Part shown: positions 1-7,889 of the stretch, one piece after another
How the letters are laid out: every line of letters begins with the position of its first letter
Numbering within the stretch: position 1 is the first letter of the stretch
Origin: a virus
Strand: one strand, 5' to 3'
Length of the DNA: 37,374 nucleotides
IMG/VR virus record: IMGVR_UViG_3300027869_000164
Span: 1 to 37,374 of that record
Notes under the pieces: model-generated
Database searches by the model: none
Told to the model about the DNA's origin: nothing
What the model saw: only the letters and a program-made list of their open reading frames with translations
Made by a program: the position numbers and the translations under genes

Positions 1-609
1 GTGCGCGCGACGCTCGAGGCGGCGCCGATCCCGTATCTCGCGCCCGCGCCGAAGGCGCGCGCGACTCAGTACCTCCTCCAGGTCTGCTGGGAGCTATCCG
101 GGCTCGAGGCCGACGGCAAGACCCTGCGTCTCGTCTGGGAACTGCGCGCGACGATCGCACCGCAATACGTAGACGACTACTTCAGGGCGATGCGGCCACT
201 GCAGTTCCCGAAACGGGAGCAAGCCAAGCTCGCGCTCGAGCAGCTGCTGCGGCGTCACCGGCTGATCTTCATCGCGATCGTCGAGGCGCGGCCGCGCGGC
301 GCCTACGACCCAGCGCGAGGGATCGCCTTCTCGACCTACTCGCGCCGCATCCTCAGCCGGCGCGTGTGGGACTGGTACCGGCAAGACCCCGAGTTCGGCG
401 ACACCCGTTACCGCGATCGCCGCGGCCGAGAAGAGTCGCTCGAGGCGCTCTCAGCCCGCGGCCGCGACGACGACGAGCCGGACGCCTCCTACCTCGACCG
501 CCGCGGCCCCGGATCTCGCCTCGAGGTCGTCGACGAGCTGAACGTCTACACCTACGCCTACGAACGATCGCTCGAGGAGGTGCTCTGCGATGCGGCTGTT
601 GGTCGCTGA
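1..609 (+). CDS. Sigma-70 region-2-like protein
   Basis: This 202-residue protein resembles the core-binding and -10-recognition segment of sigma-70 factors. Residues about 80-127 are a helical, basic stretch containing YDPARGIAFSTYSRR, the pattern found in region 2 (FDP-x-RG-x-FSTYA). No region 4 (-35 recognition) is visible. The C-terminal third is charged, low-complexity Arg/Asp sequence. It could redirect host RNA polymerase to phage promoters or be a DNA-binding relative of sigma factors. The GTG at base 1 is the first base of the window, so the true start may lie upstream. The 3' end overlaps the next gene by 20 bp, which suggests an operon with the ParB-like gene. The family call is moderate; the regulatory role is inference. 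Confidence 0.6.
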   Translation: MRATLEAAPIPYLAPAPKARATQYLLQVCWELSGLEADGKTLRLVWELRATIAPQYVDDYFRAMRPLQFPKREQAKLALEQLLRRHRLIFIAIVEARPRGAYDPARGIAFSTYSRRILSRRVWDWYRQDPEFGDTRYRDRRGREESLEALSARGRDDDEPDASYLDRRGPGSRLEVVDELNVYTYAYERSLEEVLCDAAVGR

Positions 610-1609
610 CATCGACTGGAGCCAACTGACCGACCACGAGCGCCGCACGCTCGACGAGGTCGTCCCGCTACTCGAAGAAGGCCTCGATCTGGCAGAGATC
701 GCCGAACGCCTCGAACTCGAGCTCGACCAGCTCGAAGACGACTGGCAGAACCTCGCAGCTCGTGTCATGGCGCTCTCGGGCCGCACAGAGCTTCCGCCGC
801 TCGAGGACGACGAGTACGAGGCGCTCGTCGAGTCGATCCGCCGCTTCGGGCAGCAACACCCGATCCTCCGCGGCTCACCGACGAGCGGCCTGCCCGGCGA
901 GACCATCGACGGGAAGCATCGCTGGAGCGCGTGCGCGCGACTCCGGATCAAGCCTTGGATCGTCGACGTCGACGGCAGCGCCGATGAGCTTCGAAGCCTG
1001 GGGCTCGTGCTCAACTGCGCCCGCAGGAACATGAGCACGAGCTCCCGGCGCGGGCTGATCAAGGCAGAGCTCCTACGCGATCCCAGCCGCAGCGACCGCG
1101 CGATCGCCGCCGATCTCGGCGTCTCGCATCCATACGTCGGAACGATCCGCCGCGAGCTCGAGCAGGCCGGCACGGTGGAAACAGTTTCCACCAGGACAGG
1201 CCGCGACGGCGTCCAACAGCCTGCGCGCCAGACCGCGCCAAAGGCCGTCGAACCGCCGCGCGACCGCGCCATCAAGGTCAACGTTCCCGCCGAGATGTTC
1301 GAGCAGTGGGTCGGCCGCTGGGTCTCCTGCAACGCCTTCCGACTCGCAGAGCGACGCCCCGGCATCTACGAGCTCGAGGTTCAACTGCTCGAGCCGACCG
1401 CGGCTAGCGGCGACATCCTCCAGGCGCTCGAGGATCTCGCCAAGGACGTCGCCGCGAGTTCCGGCCGCTCACTGGACGACGCGATCGACGAGCTCCTCAG
1501 CACCGCCAGCCAGGTCTTCGCCCGACCAATCGGCGGCCTCGCCGAGCTCACGCAAGACGAAGCGAACTGGCTCCTCACCCGAGTGCGAGATCTCGTGGGA
1601 GCGGCATGA
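590..1609 (+). CDS. ParB/sulfiredoxin-domain DNA-binding protein
   Basis: This is a 339-residue protein. Residues 25-60 look like a small helix-turn-helix. Residues about 70-150 form a ParB N-terminal domain with IDGKHR (106-111) in place of the usual ParB box and LNCARRN (141-147) resembling the ENxxR segment. Residues 168-190 are a second helix-turn-helix. TRTGRDGVQQPA (201-212) is a motif that often follows ParB domains in phage proteins. The C-terminal 100 residues are helical and unassigned. A good Shine-Dalgarno (GAGGAGG, 574-580) supports the ATG start. It overlaps the sigma-like gene upstream and the zinc-ribbon gene downstream. Likely roles are DNA binding in replication, packaging or regulation; no nuclease residues can be assigned. 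Confidence 0.75.
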   Translation: MRLLVADIDWSQLTDHERRTLDEVVPLLEEGLDLAEIAERLELELDQLEDDWQNLAARVMALSGRTELPPLEDDEYEALVESIRRFGQQHPILRGSPTSGLPGETIDGKHRWSACARLRIKPWIVDVDGSADELRSLGLVLNCARRNMSTSSRRGLIKAELLRDPSRSDRAIAADLGVSHPYVGTIRRELEQAGTVETVSTRTGRDGVQQPARQTAPKAVEPPRDRAIKVNVPAEMFEQWVGRWVSCNAFRLAERRPGIYELEVQLLEPTAASGDILQALEDLAKDVAASSGRSLDDAIDELLSTASQVFARPIGGLAELTQDEANWLLTRVRDLVGAA

Positions 1610-2010
1610 GCGAGTCGATCTGCCCGGGCTGCGACGGCCCAAAGAGCAAGCGGGCCAAGCTCTGCCGCAAATGCCGGACGAAGGCCAACGCCGTCGGCGC
1701 CAGCGTCGTCACCCAGATCCACGACGTCACACTGCCGGCAGCCACGCGGCCGCGACTTCGCACGCCCGAACAGAACCGCGTCTACCACGGCATGCTCAAC
1801 GACCTGGCCAAGTTCGAGCACAAGTCGCTGCGGACGGTGAAGCGCGAAACCCTGGCCGAGGCCTCACGCCGGTTCGGTCGGAAAGTGGAATCGAGCACCG
1901 AGCTCTCTGAGCTCGAGATGGCTTCGCTGATCGAGGGCTACATCGACAGACGGCTCGAGCCATACGAGCTCGCCGCGGCCGAGACCGCCGGCGCCGGAGC
2001 CGCGACGTGA
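1606..2010 (+). CDS. Zinc-ribbon protein with helical C-terminal domain
   Basis: This 134-residue protein starts with a four-cysteine zinc ribbon, Cys6-x2-Cys9 and Cys20-x2-Cys23. From about residue 52 the helical segment TPEQNRVYHGMLNDLA leads to STELSELEMASLIE. That pattern recalls the C-terminal domains of phage recombination and regulatory proteins (GemA/RecT-associated type), but I cannot assign it firmly. The start is an ATGA overlap with the stop of the ParB-like gene, and its own stop overlaps the next GTG start, so it is translationally coupled on both sides. DNA binding or a recombination accessory role is inference. Confidence 0.6.
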   Translation: MSESICPGCDGPKSKRAKLCRKCRTKANAVGASVVTQIHDVTLPAATRPRLRTPEQNRVYHGMLNDLAKFEHKSLRTVKRETLAEASRRFGRKVESSTELSELEMASLIEGYIDRRLEPYELAAAETAGAGAAT

Positions 2011-2213
2011 GATCGCGCGACCGGCACCAGGCACAACGACACGGCGAGACGGCCCGCGACTACCACGACAGAGCGCACGGCATGGTCGCCGCGATCGAAG
2101 GCTTCCCGGTCCCGTTCGAGCAGTGCCCGGGCTATCCGTGCCGCACCTACCGGCTACGAGGCTGGCTCAAGGAACGAGCAGTCGGCCTCTACATCCGAGC
2201 ACGTCGAGCGTGA
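2007..2213 (+). CDS. Small hypothetical protein
   Basis: A 68-residue basic protein with no family I recognise. It is rich in Arg and His, contains two cysteines (CPGYPC) and has no membrane segment or signal peptide. It begins on a GTG overlapping the upstream stop (gtga) and ends in a gtga overlap with the next gene. That makes it part of a tightly coupled early operon. The tight packing on both sides is the main reason to believe it is translated. Confidence 0.5.
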   Translation: MRSRDRHQAQRHGETARDYHDRAHGMVAAIEGFPVPFEQCPGYPCRTYRLRGWLKERAVGLYIRARRA

Positions 2214-2407
2214 AGCGGCGACTCCGGAAACTGATCTGCCGGGCGACCGGCGGTCACCACTACGTGCTCCGCTCGGTCACGGTCGCCGGCGTCGCGATCA
2301 TCGTGCCGCGCTGCAGCTGCGGCCACGTCGACATCGAGCGGATCCAAGAGTCGCCCTGGAACCGTCGAGCTCGCCGGCGCCGGCAGCGCCAGCTCGGGAT
2401 GCGGTAG
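2210..2407 (+). CDS. Small Arg-rich putative zinc-binding protein
   Basis: This 65-residue protein starts on the GTG that overlaps the previous stop. A short zinc-ribbon-like pattern is visible: Cys10, paired His16/His17, and CSCGH in the middle of the chain. The C-terminus is strongly basic (RRARRRRQRQ). Small proteins of this shape are common next to HNH and terminase genes in actinophages. A nucleic-acid-binding role is inferred from the basic tail and the metal-binding pattern only. Confidence 0.55.
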   Translation: MKRRLRKLICRATGGHHYVLRSVTVAGVAIIVPRCSCGHVDIERIQESPWNRRARRRRQRQLGMR

Positions 2408-2417
2408 GCCGCGGGTC

Positions 2418-2759
2418 TTGCCGCTCGGAAGGATCTGCCCGGGCTGCAGCGCGATCGTCGTCGGGAGCTGCCCGAAGGGCTGCCGGCCGGGCGGCAAGCG
2501 GACTACGCCTCGTCGTTCACGCAATCAGAAGGTCTGGGGCTCGGCCGCTCATCGCCGTCAGCGCCCGAGGATCCTCGAGCGCGACGACTTCACTTGCCAA
2601 CGCTGTGGTCATCGCGACGAGACCGGCAGCACCTTGATCGCCGACCACATCGACGGCATCGACGACGCCGACCCGACGAGGGCCTACCGCGACGAGGAGC
2701 TGCAGACCCTCTGCCGAGGCTGCAGCGGCAAGAAGGACGGCCAGCAGCCAGCCGGCTGA
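2418..2759 (+). CDS. HNH-family endonuclease, active site degenerate
   Basis: This 113-residue protein has the HNH fold pattern: RILERDDFTCQRCG (51-64) with the first zinc pair Cys60/Cys63, ADHIDG (75-80) with the first catalytic His77, and LQTLCRGC (95-102) with the second zinc pair Cys99/Cys102. HNH proteins beside the terminase act in packaging of many cos-type phages. Two usual residues differ: the Asn before LQ is Glu, and the His after the last Cys is Ser103. Activity may therefore be reduced or chemically different. The start is a TTG at 2418, 10 bp after the previous gene; no better start is visible. Its stop codon shares the first base of a 13-bp palindrome. Confidence 0.75.
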   Translation: MPLGRICPGCSAIVVGSCPKGCRPGGKRTTPRRSRNQKVWGSAAHRRQRPRILERDDFTCQRCGHRDETGSTLIADHIDGIDDADPTRAYRDEELQTLCRGCSGKKDGQQPAG

Positions 2760-2771
2760 TTCCGGCGGAAT
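2759..2771. repeat. 13-bp dispersed palindrome, copy 1
   Basis: ATTCCGGCGGAAT, with arms ATTCC/GGAAT around a 3-bp centre. It starts on the last base of the HNH stop codon and is followed by AT. The 16-bp block 2758-2773 is identical to copy 4 inside parB. Candidate protein-binding site. Confidence 0.7.
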
Positions 2772-2825
2772 ATCCCCGCGCTCGAGCCGGCTGACCGGGA
2801 GGGCCGCTCAGGTGGCCGCAGGGAC

Positions 2826-2845
2826 CGCTGGCCGGAAGGCCAGCG
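2826..2845 (+). terminator. Stem-loop with GNRA-type loop, possible terminator
   Basis: CGCTGGCC-GGAA-GGCCAGCG is a perfect 8-bp stem closed by a GGAA tetraloop. A run of six T lies 16 bp beyond the stem (2862-2867), so it is not a textbook intrinsic terminator. It sits after the HNH gene and before the packaging operon, where a terminator would be expected. Confidence 0.45.
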
Positions 2846-2909
2846 TGACTTGGCGGAGGCCGTTTTTTAGGGTCGAGGCGCGCATGCACCCCGCGCCGGC
2901 ACTGCGCGC

Positions 2910-2933
2910 ATTTCTCCCAAAACTGGGAGAAAT
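2910..2933. repeat. Perfect inverted repeat before packaging genes
   Basis: Arms of 10 bp (ATTTCTCCCA / TGGGAGAAAT) separated by AAAC. It is conspicuously A/T-rich for this genome. No T-run follows, so an operator, a packaging-protein site or an RNA structure is more likely than a terminator. Confidence 0.6.
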
Positions 2934-3012
2934 CAAAATCGTGGCGACGCGGGCAAGCGGCCGGCGGCCCGCACCCGCGCCGCGTTCGCCGCCGGTGCTC
3001 GCGAGGGTATCT

Positions 3013-3021
3013 CGATAGACG
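3013..3021 (+). promoter_or_regulatory. Start-associated motif, copy 1
   Basis: CGATAGACG ends 4 nt before the GTG at 3026 of the ParB-methyltransferase gene. It is a member of the CGATAG(G/A)CG family found 4-7 nt before seven late-gene starts. Confidence 0.6.
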
Positions 3022-3025
3022 GAGT

Positions 3026-4300
3026 GTGGCCGGCGCCGAGACTGCAGCCCAGCTCGACCTCGACCAGCTCACGCCGGAGTGGAACGCGAACGTCACGCCG
3101 CCGCGCACGCTCGCGAAGATCCGCCGGTCGATCGTGCGCTTCGGCTTCGTCGAGAACCTCGTCGCGCGGCCGCACCCGACGCTCGAGGGCAAGTACGAGG
3201 TCATCAGCGGCAACCACCGCCTCGCGCTCTGCCGCGAACTCGGCATCAACCCCGTCCCGGTCGTCATCCGCGACTACGACGACATCGAAGCGCGGCTCCT
3301 CGCCGAGGCGATCAACAATCTCGGCGGCGAGCACGACCCCGTTCGGTACGCGCAGCTGCTCGAGCAGGTGCTCGAAGCCGAGGGTCGCGAGTCGGTGCTC
3401 GAGGTGCTCCCCGAGACCGAGTCGAGCATCGATCGCGCGCTCGGCGCGCTGCGCGTCCGCGACCTCACCGATCCCGACGACGCGCCCGAGCCGCCGGCGA
3501 AGCCGACCAGCCGTCGCGGCGAGGTGTACGAGCTCGGCCCGCACCGGCTCCTCTGCGGCGACGCGACCGACGCCGGCGACCTCGAAACACTCATGGGGGG
3601 CGTGGCATCGCTCGTGCTCACTGACCCGCCCTACGGCGTCAGCTACGAAGCCGAGACGCGCCCGATCCTGAACGACGACCTCGCCGGCGACGCACTCGAA
3701 GCCTTCCTCGTCGCCGCGCTCGAGCGCGCACGCGACGTCGCCGACGCCGGCGCCCCCATCTACGTCTGGCACAGCGACGGCCAAGGCGAGATCTTCCGCC
3801 GCGCCCTGCGCCTCGCAGGCTGGAGTCCGCGACAGACCCTCGTCTGGGTCAAGCACCACTTCGTGCTCGGCCGCCAGGACTACCAATGGCAGCACGAGCC
3901 GATCCTGTACGGCTGGAACCCCGGCGCCGCGCACCGCTGGTACGGCGGCCGCGAGGAGGCGACCGTCATCGACGACGACGTCGACCTGCGCGCGCTCAGC
4001 AAGCCCGAGCTCGTGCGGCTCGTCGACAGCTACCGCACCCGCGACAACACGACCGTCCTCCGCGCGGACAAGCCGACCACCGCCGATCTCCACCCGACGA
4101 TGAAGCCCGTCTGGCTGCTCCGCCACCTCATGCACAACTCGAGCTGCCGCGGCGACATCGTCCTCGACCCCTTCGGCGGATCCGGCTCGACGCTGATCGC
4201 GGCCGAGCAATCCGGCCGGCGCTGCTTCACGCTCGAGCTCGACCCCGGCTACTGCGACGTGATCCGCCGGCGATACGAGACCTTCGCCGGTGCCCGGTAG
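3026..4300 (+). CDS. ParB domain-DNA methyltransferase fusion
   Basis: This 424-residue protein has an N-terminal ParB/Srx-like domain (about 10-100), with EVISGNHRLALC (58-69) as its core motif. A linker leads to an N6-adenine or N4-cytosine DNA methyltransferase. The catalytic motif TDPPYGV lies at 199-205, and the AdoMet-binding motif DPFGGSGST at 381-389. The order (catalytic motif first, AdoMet motif last) is that of beta-class enzymes. It probably methylates phage DNA, for example to avoid host restriction or to mark DNA for packaging. The GTG start at 3026 has an ACGGAG just upstream and the start-associated motif CGATAGACG. It overlaps the terminase gene by 11 bp. No partner restriction enzyme is visible, so it is probably an orphan methylase. 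Confidence 0.9.
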   Translation: MAGAETAAQLDLDQLTPEWNANVTPPRTLAKIRRSIVRFGFVENLVARPHPTLEGKYEVISGNHRLALCRELGINPVPVVIRDYDDIEARLLAEAINNLGGEHDPVRYAQLLEQVLEAEGRESVLEVLPETESSIDRALGALRVRDLTDPDDAPEPPAKPTSRRGEVYELGPHRLLCGDATDAGDLETLMGGVASLVLTDPPYGVSYEAETRPILNDDLAGDALEAFLVAALERARDVADAGAPIYVWHSDGQGEIFRRALRLAGWSPRQTLVWVKHHFVLGRQDYQWQHEPILYGWNPGAAHRWYGGREEATVIDDDVDLRALSKPELVRLVDSYRTRDNTTVLRADKPTTADLHPTMKPVWLLRHLMHNSSCRGDIVLDPFGGSGSTLIAAEQSGRRCFTLELDPGYCDVIRRRYETFAGAR

Positions 4301-6275
4301 ACCGAGCAAGACCCTCCGCGACCACGTCCGTGACGGCACCTTCGAGTCGCGACGGTCAGAGCACCGCAAGCTCCTCACGAGCCACGACGTCCCCTGGCCG
4401 GCGCTCGCCGGCCTGCAGCAGCGTTACCGCGCCGCCGAGACGGAGTTCGAGCAGCGCGCGATCGCCCGCGAGTTCGAACGCCTTGTCATGGCCGCGCACG
4501 CCGAGGCCGCCGAACGCGCGCAGGACGACGCGAACGAATTCGGCAAGCAACTGACCCGCCTCGGGCCGCCGCACAGCGCCAAACGCACCGTCGCGTTCTT
4601 CGAACGGTTCTACCGCTGGGACGACGGCACACAGTGGAAGCTCGACCGCTGGCAGAAGGACTTCCTGCGAGACCTCTACGCGCGCACGCCCGACGACCGC
4701 CGCATCTACAAGGAGGCCGGCCTCGGGCTCCCGCGCGGCCAGGCGAAAACGCCGATCGCCTCCGGCGTCTGCACCGCGACGGTCGCCTCGGTCGAGGACG
4801 TCCGCACGCACGCCTATCAGATCGCCGGCAGTAAGCGGCAGGCCGCGATCGGCACCGAGTACTCCGTCAACTTCGTCACCGACAGCGAGCTCGAGGAGGT
4901 GCTCCGCGCCCGCCGGCGCAGCATCGAACGCCGCGACGGCCGCGGCTCCTACACCGTTCTCGGCTCCGACGGCCGCCTGAGCCACGGCCTCCACGGCCGC
5001 TACGTCGCTGTCCTCGACGAGCTCTGGCTGTTCAAGAGCGCCGCCGAGGTGCAGGGCTACACCGCGATCGAATCCGCGCTGCACAAGGACCCCGAATCAT
5101 TCATGCTCTGGATCTCGGCGGCCGGCTACGACCGCCGCTCGCTCCTCGGCCGCAAGTACAAGCGCGGCCTCACCTGCCCGGAGATCTCGACCCGACGGCA
5201 AGGCTTCCTCACCATCGGCCGCGACCCCGACGCCGGCTACCTCATGTGGTGGTACGGGATGCCCGACGGCTACGAGCTCGACCTCGAGAACGACAAGGCC
5301 GTAATGAAGGCCCTGAAGCTCGCCAACCCCGGCTCCTGGACCGACCACCACGAAATGCTCCGCTCGCTCCGGCGAGCGATGAGCGGCCAGCTCGAGGAGG
5401 ACGACGACATCGGCGACGAGCTCGAGTGGCTGCGGCTCTGCCTCAACTTCTGGACGGCCTCGCGCGGCGCCTGGTTCAAGCCCGGCGTCTACCGGCGCCT
5501 CGCCGACCGCACGGTCGAGATCCCGCGCGGCGCCGACATCTACGTCGCCGTCGACGCCGCCCACAGCTACGACACGACCGCGGTCACCTGGGCCTGGTAC
5601 TCGACCGAGCTCGAGAAGATCGTCACCAGGCGCCACGTCTTCAGCGTCCGGCCGAACGTCCCGGCCCACACGTTCGTCGACGACTTCTACGATGCCGCCG
5701 GCAACGAGCACGTCGCCGAACGGCTGATCCACGAGCTCGCCGACGTGCACGGCTACCGCGTGCGCGAGGTCGTCGGCGACCCGAACTACTTCGGCGGCGA
5801 GCTCGCGCGGCTCGGCCAGCGCTTCCTCACCGCTCCGCTGTTCCCGTGGGCGAACGAGATGCGCGACTACGTCCAGCGCTACTACCGCGACGTCAACGCC
5901 GGACGCATCGTCACCGACGGCGACCCGATCGGCATCGCGCACGTCGAGGCGGTCGTCGCCGAGAAGAGCGCCGACGGCTACTGGACGATCAAGAGGCGCA
6001 ACCAACCGGAACCGATCGACGCGTGCACCGCCGAGATCATCGCCAACGGCCGAGCGCAGCCCGATAGACACAACGTGAGCGTCTATGAGAAGCGCGGACT
6101 CGAGGTGCTCGACGGCCCGACACGCAAGTCTGTCGGCGACACCCGCGACGACGGAGCCGACGAGCGGACAGGCCAGGCACTCCCTTACAGCGCCGAGCTC
6201 GCCGAGCTGCTCGGTCTCGAGGTCGCCGACGACGACCTCGACGACGACGACGACCTCGAGGACGACGACGAGTGA
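4290..6275 (+). CDS. Terminase large subunit
   Basis: This 661-residue motor pumps DNA into the prohead and cuts it. The ATPase domain shows a Walker-A-like LPRGQAKT (147-154) and Walker B VLDE (241-244). The nuclease domain starts at IYVAVDAAHSYDTT, with the likely metal ligand Asp422. The first 90 residues, beginning GRPSKTLRDHVRDGTF, are an extension that looks more like a small-terminase-type N-terminus than part of the motor, and no separate small-subunit gene is seen. The last 66 residues are very acidic (an Asp/Glu run at the end) and follow an internal copy of the start-associated motif (6062) with an in-frame GTG at 6075. The GTG start lies inside the methyltransferase gene. Confidence 0.93.
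   Translation: MPGRPSKTLRDHVRDGTFESRRSEHRKLLTSHDVPWPALAGLQQRYRAAETEFEQRAIAREFERLVMAAHAEAAERAQDDANEFGKQLTRLGPPHSAKRTVAFFERFYRWDDGTQWKLDRWQKDFLRDLYARTPDDRRIYKEAGLGLPRGQAKTPIASGVCTATVASVEDVRTHAYQIAGSKRQAAIGTEYSVNFVTDSELEEVLRARRRSIERRDGRGSYTVLGSDGRLSHGLHGRYVAVLDELWLFKSAAEVQGYTAIESALHKDPESFMLWISAAGYDRRSLLGRKYKRGLTCPEISTRRQGFLTIGRDPDAGYLMWWYGMPDGYELDLENDKAVMKALKLANPGSWTDHHEMLRSLRRAMSGQLEEDDDIGDELEWLRLCLNFWTASRGAWFKPGVYRRLADRTVEIPRGADIYVAVDAAHSYDTTAVTWAWYSTELEKIVTRRHVFSVRPNVPAHTFVDDFYDAAGNEHVAERLIHELADVHGYRVREVVGDPNYFGGELARLGQRFLTAPLFPWANEMRDYVQRYYRDVNAGRIVTDGDPIGIAHVEAVVAEKSADGYWTIKRRNQPEPIDACTAEIIANGRAQPDRHNVSVYEKRGLEVLDGPTRKSVGDTRDDGADERTGQALPYSAELAELLGLEVADDDLDDDDDLEDDDE
6062..6070 (+). promoter_or_regulatory. 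Internal start-associated motif inside terminase
   Basis: CGATAGACA lies in the terminase frame and ends 4 nt before an in-frame GTG at 6075. The last base differs from the seven other copies. It could be chance, a relic of a gene fusion, or a start for a separate 66-residue acidic tail protein. Confidence 0.3.
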
Positions 6276-6640
6276 CCGCCGTCGATCTCGAGAAGCTCCT
6301 CGAGCTCGAGCCGCCGTCTCGCAGGCCACGCGGCCGCCTGCCGAAGCTCGAGCTCCGCCAGCGCCTGCAGCGGACGCTCGCCCGCCTCGCGCCACCGGCC
6401 ATCCCGCGGCCGAGCGACGAGCTGGTCGAGGACGCGCTGCTGATCTCAGGCCTGGCGGCGATCGCCGCCGGCTGCGGCTGGATCTTCCCGCCGACCGCAC
6501 CGATCGTCGGCGGCGTCTTCCTCGTCGTGCTCGCGCTCCGCGCCGCGCGCGCGTCCGCCGGCGCCGGCGCCGATCCGCAGCTGCGCGACGAGGCGATCGT
6601 CAAGCGCGTCTACGGCCCCGGCGACGAGGACGACGACTGA
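6272..6640 (+). CDS. Small two-segment membrane protein
   Basis: This 122-residue protein has a basic, helical N-terminal half. Two closely spaced hydrophobic segments follow (roughly 53-65 and 74-90) around the turn FPPTAPIVGG, and the tail is acidic. It starts on a GTG overlapping the terminase stop (gtga), and its stop overlaps the portal ATG, so it is translated with packaging genes. I do not recognise a family. A membrane protein between terminase and portal is not a standard head component. Anchoring of packaging complexes or superinfection exclusion are guesses. Confidence 0.6.
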   Translation: MTAVDLEKLLELEPPSRRPRGRLPKLELRQRLQRTLARLAPPAIPRPSDELVEDALLISGLAAIAAGCGWIFPPTAPIVGGVFLVVLALRAARASAGAGADPQLRDEAIVKRVYGPGDEDDD

Positions 6641-7887
6641 TGGGCCTCGCACGCCGCCTGGCGGCCGCGCCGATCGGGCCAAACCCGTTCGACTCGTACA
6701 ACCGCTATCCGTTCTGGAGCTCAGCGACGCAGGCCGGCAAGACCGTCACCGTCGACAAGGCGCTGCGCTTCGACGCGGTCTGGCAATGCATCCGCCTGCG
6801 CGCCTGGTCGACCTGGCAGACGCCGATCCGGATCTACGAGCGCCTCGACGAGGACGACTCCCGGCCCGCACGCGGCCATCGCGCCACGAAGCTCCTCAAA
6901 AAGCCGAACCCCGAGATGGTCTACGCGAACCTCATGGGCCTCGCCTCGATGCAGCTCAACTCGCAGGGCAACGCCTACTGGGGCAAGAGCTTCTCCAACG
7001 TCCGCGACATCAACGGCAACCCGCTCATCAACGGCCTCTGGCCGATCCCCGCCGACTTCGTCCGCGTCGTCCGCGAGGGCGGCGTGAAGCACTTCTACGT
7101 CAGCGACGCCGACACCGGCTACGAGTACCCCGAGCCCTTCACCAGCGACGAGATCATCCACTTCATGGGCTTCTCGAAGGACGGCCTCGTCGGCCTCTCG
7201 CCGATCGGGTACGCCCGCGAGACCATCGGCGCCGGCCTCGGCATGGACCACTTCCTCAACATCCTCTGGCGCAACAGCGGCGTCCCGCCGATCGTTCTCA
7301 CCAGCGACCACGAGCTCAGCGAACCCGCCCGCAAGCGCATGCGCCGCGACTGGGACCGCGTGCAGCGCGGCTTCCGCAACGCCTGGCGCACCGCAATCCT
7401 CGAACAGGGCGTCAAAGTCGAGGCGCTCTCGCTGCCGCTGAAGGACGCCGAATTCATCCTCTCGAGCGACGCGACCGTGCAGAAGATCTGCCGCTGGTTC
7501 GGAGTCTGGCCCTCGATGGTCGGAGCCTCGACCGGCCACGATATGACCTACAAGAACCTCGAGGGCGAAGCGCTCCGGCACCTGATGTTCAGCATGAACC
7601 CCGAGTGGTCGCTGATCGAGCAGACGATCGAAGGCGACGCCGACCTCTTCCCCGTTCGGCCCGGCGACGTCGAGCCGCAGTTCTTCCCGAAGTTCAAGCG
7701 CGACGAGTTCCTCCAGGTCGACCCGCTCACCGCGGCCAAGATCGACGCGCTCTCGCTCGGCGGCCGCGCCTGGCAGCTCCCGTCCGAGGTCCGCCAATCC
7801 CGGCACCTGCCGCCCGACGAGCAGCTCGACGACAACGCGTACAACCCGCCCAAGAGCGGCGACCCAGGCGTCGGCACCGAAGGCTGA
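6640..7887 (+). CDS. Portal protein, HK97-type
   Basis: This 415-residue protein forms the dodecameric channel at the head vertex. The segment ALRFDAVWQCIRLRA near residue 45 matches the start of the HK97-family portal fold. LKKPNPEM, then SQGNAYWGK around residue 110 and NSGVPPIVL around 215 are typical downstream landmarks. Its length is normal for the family. The ATG at 6640 overlaps the previous stop. The frame stays open upstream to 6085, but that stretch runs through the terminase tail and the membrane-protein gene in the wrong frame, so it is excluded. The position between terminase and protease fits. Confidence 0.92.
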   Translation: MGLARRLAAAPIGPNPFDSYNRYPFWSSATQAGKTVTVDKALRFDAVWQCIRLRAWSTWQTPIRIYERLDEDDSRPARGHRATKLLKKPNPEMVYANLMGLASMQLNSQGNAYWGKSFSNVRDINGNPLINGLWPIPADFVRVVREGGVKHFYVSDADTGYEYPEPFTSDEIIHFMGFSKDGLVGLSPIGYARETIGAGLGMDHFLNILWRNSGVPPIVLTSDHELSEPARKRMRRDWDRVQRGFRNAWRTAILEQGVKVEALSLPLKDAEFILSSDATVQKICRWFGVWPSMVGASTGHDMTYKNLEGEALRHLMFSMNPEWSLIEQTIEGDADLFPVRPGDVEPQFFPKFKRDEFLQVDPLTAAKIDALSLGGRAWQLPSEVRQSRHLPPDEQLDDNAYNPPKSGDPGVGTEG

Positions 7888-7889
7888 GC

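Larger units (their letters stand above)
2760..3025. other. Gap between early-left genes and packaging genes
   Basis: About 266 bp with no convincing gene. It holds palindrome copy 1, a GGAA-loop hairpin (2826-2845), a T-run at 2862-2867, a 10-bp-arm inverted repeat (2910-2933) and the start-associated motif before the methyltransferase gene. A 68-codon open frame (2812-3018) reads as Arg/Pro/Ala-rich sequence with no family signature, and I do not call it. The region is unusually A/T-rich around 2910-2940. A cos site or a transcription switch is plausible here because HNH and terminase genes flank it, but no cohesive-end sequence can be recognised. Confidence 0.6.

Noticed and set aside
2812-3018. 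68-codon frame before the methyltransferase gene
   Set aside because: Arg/Pro/Ala-rich, no family signature, spans two hairpins. A small terminase was considered but nothing in it supports that.
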